Shown one piece after another: positions 20,449-22,359 of a DNA stretch of 22,359 nt; position 1 is the first letter of the stretch; each line of letters starts with the position of its first letter. Origin of the DNA: a virus; the IMG/VR virus record IMGVR_UViG_3300043172_000322, positions 1-22,359 of that record; one strand, 5' to 3'. The position numbers were made by a program, and so were the translations under genes. The notes beneath the pieces are model-generated. The model made no database searches. It was not told where the DNA came from and saw only the letters and a list, made by a program, of their open reading frames with translations.

Positions 20449-20664
20449 CTAGTTTCCTTCGTAGATCCAGATGTAACCTCGCCCTGACTCGTACTCAGCC
20501 AGCTCACCACAGTTGTGGCCTTTGGCGGGTGCGTCATCATCGAAGAAGGCGTTACTCAACTCAGACGACGCACCGCTGGCCCCATGTACGGAGAATACCT
20601 CTAGCTCTCCCCCGTGCTCGGCCTCTAGCTTCTGTAGATTGTCAATGAACTGTGACAGTTTCAT
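20449..20664 (-). CDS. Small acidic phage protein, unknown (71 aa)
   Basis: MKLSQFIDNLQKLEAEHGGE followed by LEVFSVHG resembles a widespread small phage and bacterial protein type that begins with an amphipathic helix and a 'HG-x-LEV' strand; function unknown. A middle acidic loop (FFDDDAPAKG) precedes an aromatic end. The ATG overlaps the helicase stop (ATGA), with GAGG five bases upstream. It is the first gene downstream of the internal promoter C. Confidence 0.72.
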   Translation of the reverse strand: MKLSQFIDNLQKLEAEHGGELEVFSVHGASGASSELSNAFFDDDAPAKGHNCGELAEYESGRGYIWIYEGN

Positions 20665-22115
20665 GTTACCTCCTCAATATCGAAGCCCTCTTCAACCCAC
20701 ACCTCACGGCGCAGCTTGGAGTGGTGCTTCAGTATGTACCCGCTTGTGTCTTTGAAGTCGATGAGTGCGAAGGCGTGCTTGCCCTTGGCGATACGCAAGC
20801 CTCGGCCTATGCGTTGCAGCATGGTCTTACGGGACTTGCCACCACCGGCAAGTATGATCGAGCGTAGCTCGGGCAGATCCATTCCCTCATCGAATACCGT
20901 TGTAGCTATTATATGTTTTGTTTTCCCGGATTGCAAGTTTGAAATCGTCTGTGTACGTACCTCCGTAGTTGTACTGCCCTGAATGACAGGAAGGAATAGA
21001 CCCTGCTGTTTCGCTAGGTTAGCAAGGGCTGTTGCATGTGATATTCGATTCACCATCACGATTGCAGGCGTCGGAACTTTCTTCAGTTCGCTAATGATTC
21101 TGTTGTTCCTGTTGCTGTTCATTATGATGGCCGACTCGTAGCACTCGGGCCATGCCTTCGGGCCAGTCACCGGAGGCATCTTGATGATGGTGACCTTCGG
21201 CTTGGTCAGGTGCCCCGCCTTGATGAGCGTGTCGTTGTTGATCTCAAAGATTATGTCACCAGTGCAGCCCATCAAGAGCTGGTTGCTGTACTCATCCCGC
21301 ATGAACGGCGTAGCTGTCAGCCCCCACCGTAGCATGGCATGGCGGAACTGCCTGCTCAGCAGGATGAATTGGTTTCCCTTGTCCAGCTTGGCACCGCACA
21401 GGTGAGCCTCATCGAAGAATATCTGCCGTGCCTTGATGAACTGGTTGATCTTGCTCATGTCTCCTTGCTTCAGCACGTTGTGGAGTGTCTGGATCGTAGC
21501 CACAGTGATTCCCTGCGGGTCGGGATCAAACACACTATCTCCGATCTGCCCTGCGTGTATGCCATACTTCTTGAACCTATCTATTGCCTGCTTGACGAGG
21601 TGCTTGCGATGCACCACGAATACAGTTGGCATCTGGATTGTCTGGTACATGGCTACAGCCAGCTCCGTCTTGCCACCACCCGTTGCGATCTTCAGCACAC
21701 CACGGGGCCACGGCATCCCCTCAAAGGTACTACTCAGCGCAGCATCCAACGCTGCTATCTGGTAGGGCCTGAGCTGTACGCTGGTCTGCCTGTGTACTCC
21801 AGGGACAGGAGGGGCCATCACCCTCATGTCCTTGAACGTCCTGTCCCGCTTGGGTGTGAGTAGCTGTTCGTAGAGAAAGGGCAGCATCCCCGTTGGGAAC
21901 TGTGCTCCATTCATGGGGTGCGGCTTGCTGATGATGCTGGTCTTACCATCCCACCCCTTCTTCCCCTTGGTGCGGAGGTACAGCTTGTGGTTGTACATGT
22001 ACTTCGCCCCAGGTGCCATGACCTTAGCCTGCTCACGCACCACCTCAAGATCAAGGATCTCCGCTGCGTTCTCTGGCTTGACCAGACACACAGTGTTATC
22101 AAATTCAAACCTCAT
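20661..22115 (-). CDS. UvsW-like SF2 DNA/RNA helicase
   Basis: 484 residues. An N-terminal domain of about 110 residues precedes the motor: Q-LRPYQ, motif I ATGGGKTE (144-151), motif II FFDEAH (DEAH 235-238), motif III LTATP (267-270), motif V IATTVFDEGMD (403-413) and motif VI QRIGRGLR (434-441). The order and spacing match UvsW/RadD-type helicases that unwind R-loops and branched recombination intermediates and help switch from origin- to recombination-dependent replication. The ATG at 22115 (ATGA overlap) is used; the GTG nine bases before it is part of the preceding gene's Trp-Glu-Arg region. The 3' part contains promoter C. Confidence 0.92.
   Translation of the reverse strand: MRFEFDNTVCLVKPENAAEILDLEVVREQAKVMAPGAKYMYNHKLYLRTKGKKGWDGKTSIISKPHPMNGAQFPTGMLPFLYEQLLTPKRDRTFKDMRVMAPPVPGVHRQTSVQLRPYQIAALDAALSSTFEGMPWPRGVLKIATGGGKTELAVAMYQTIQMPTVFVVHRKHLVKQAIDRFKKYGIHAGQIGDSVFDPDPQGITVATIQTLHNVLKQGDMSKINQFIKARQIFFDEAHLCGAKLDKGNQFILLSRQFRHAMLRWGLTATPFMRDEYSNQLLMGCTGDIIFEINNDTLIKAGHLTKPKVTIIKMPPVTGPKAWPECYESAIIMNSNRNNRIISELKKVPTPAIVMVNRISHATALANLAKQQGLFLPVIQGSTTTEVRTQTISNLQSGKTKHIIATTVFDEGMDLPELRSIILAGGGKSRKTMLQRIGRGLRIAKGKHAFALIDFKDTSGYILKHHSKLRREVWVEEGFDIEEVT
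20908..20936 (-). promoter_or_regulatory. Sigma70-type promoter C inside the SF2 helicase gene (copy 3 of 3)
   Basis: TTGCAA (20936-20931), 17 bases, TATAAT (20913-20908), with flanks AACTTGCAATC and AAAACATATAATA as in copies A and B. It lies within codons 393-404 of the helicase, where the same bases encode NLQSGKTKHIIA just before motif V. A transcript would begin near 20901 and have a leader of about 240 bases before the next gene at 20664. Confidence 0.75.
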
Positions 22116-22359
22116 CGCTCCCACCTCAGTAGTGACATGAACCCATTGATAGCGTCCGGTGCGTCCTCAGTACAGGTGCGACACCTGTAGATAACCCTTC
22201 CGTGCCCTTCCCAATCACTAGAGCACGGGATGGTTTGGTGTAGGTTTTCATTCGCGCGTCGAACGTGTCCTGTGAATGCGTGGATGTGGTGCACATCGAA
22301 GATTACTTTGGGCTCACCACCTCCACCATTATGATAACGTCGAGTGATAAGCCACTTAT
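22112..22359 (-). CDS. WER-tail zinc-ribbon paralogue f (3' part; start beyond window)
   Basis: Contains IPCSSDWEGHGRVIYRCRTC and then TEDAPDAINGFMSL, LRWER. The CSS-x-W-x-G-x-G and CxxC ... P ... WER features match paralogues e and a. The frame stays open to the right edge, with sensible sequence upstream (WLITRRYHNGG, then a helix with FDVHHIHAF) and no ribosome site at the internal GTG (22294), so the true start probably lies outside. The W-[LV]-ITR segment also resembles the start of paralogue c. The last codons form part of the helicase ribosome site. Confidence 0.72.
   Translation of the reverse strand, partial: KWLITRRYHNGGGGEPKVIFDVHHIHAFTGHVRRANENLHQTIPCSSDWEGHGRVIYRCRTCTEDAPDAINGFMSLLRWER

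Noticed and set aside
22112-22294. A complete 60-codon gene starting at the GTG at 22294
   Set aside because: The frame is open to the window edge with plausible protein upstream and no ribosome site at that GTG, so it was called partial.
1-22359. CRISPR array, insertion sequence, integrase or att site
   Set aside because: No regularly spaced direct repeats, no transposase or recombinase signature of those types, and no terminal inverted repeats were seen.

Overview
The window reads as part of the genome of a lytic, double-stranded DNA tailed bacteriophage. Every supportable gene lies on the minus strand. They are packed end to end with ATGA, TGATG or TAATG overlaps, and they encode a near-complete phage replication, recombination and nucleic-acid repair set. 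No integrase, repressor, insertion sequence, tRNA or CRISPR array was seen. GC looks moderate (about mid-50s by eye). The promoters have a sigma70-type TATAAT box with 17-bp spacing, and Shine-Dalgarno (SD) sequences are strong, so the host is an ordinary bacterium; its taxon cannot be read from the sequence.

In transcription order (right to left): 22359-20661 holds the tail of a small zinc-ribbon gene and a UvsW-like SF2 helicase. 20664-19956 holds small genes. 19946-16982 holds a DUF7227/gp88-like protein, an ATP-dependent DNA ligase and an Rnl2-like RNA ligase. 16982-16405 is a tandem pair of zinc-ribbon paralogues. 16395-14986 is a DnaB-type replicative helicase. 14985-14598 is a non-coding leader with a promoter, a 17-codon Arg-rich leader ORF and a strong hairpin. 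14597-12622 is a run of very small genes (zinc-binding, membrane, FmdB-like). 12644-11799 is a TOPRIM-type primase. 11354-9210 holds RtcB, a metallophosphoesterase and two tiny zinc-finger genes. 9213-8122 is a BCS1-like AAA+ ATPase. 8112-6115 is a membrane, exported-protein and glycosyltransferase cluster. 6115-3563 is a family A DNA polymerase with an N-terminal uracil-DNA-glycosylase-like domain. 3573-2058 contains a UvsY-like candidate and a gp32-like ssDNA-binding protein. 1986-1 holds small genes, a RecA/UvsX recombinase and the start of an SbcD/gp47-like nuclease.

Together the genes give a T4-style recombination-dependent replication kit (recombinase, ssDNA-binding protein, possible mediator, UvsW-like helicase, gp47-like nuclease) combined with an SPO1-like polymerase architecture, a primase and helicase, and one DNA and two RNA ligases of different chemistry.

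The three most notable observations are these. A near-identical sigma70-type promoter occurs three times, once inside the helicase coding sequence. A family of six small zinc-ribbon paralogues shares a CxxC tail, three of them ending in Trp-Glu-Arg, and their last codons can double as the next gene's ribosome-binding site. Several tiny zinc-finger genes (35-49 codons), two of them clearly paralogous, fill the gaps between the large enzymes.
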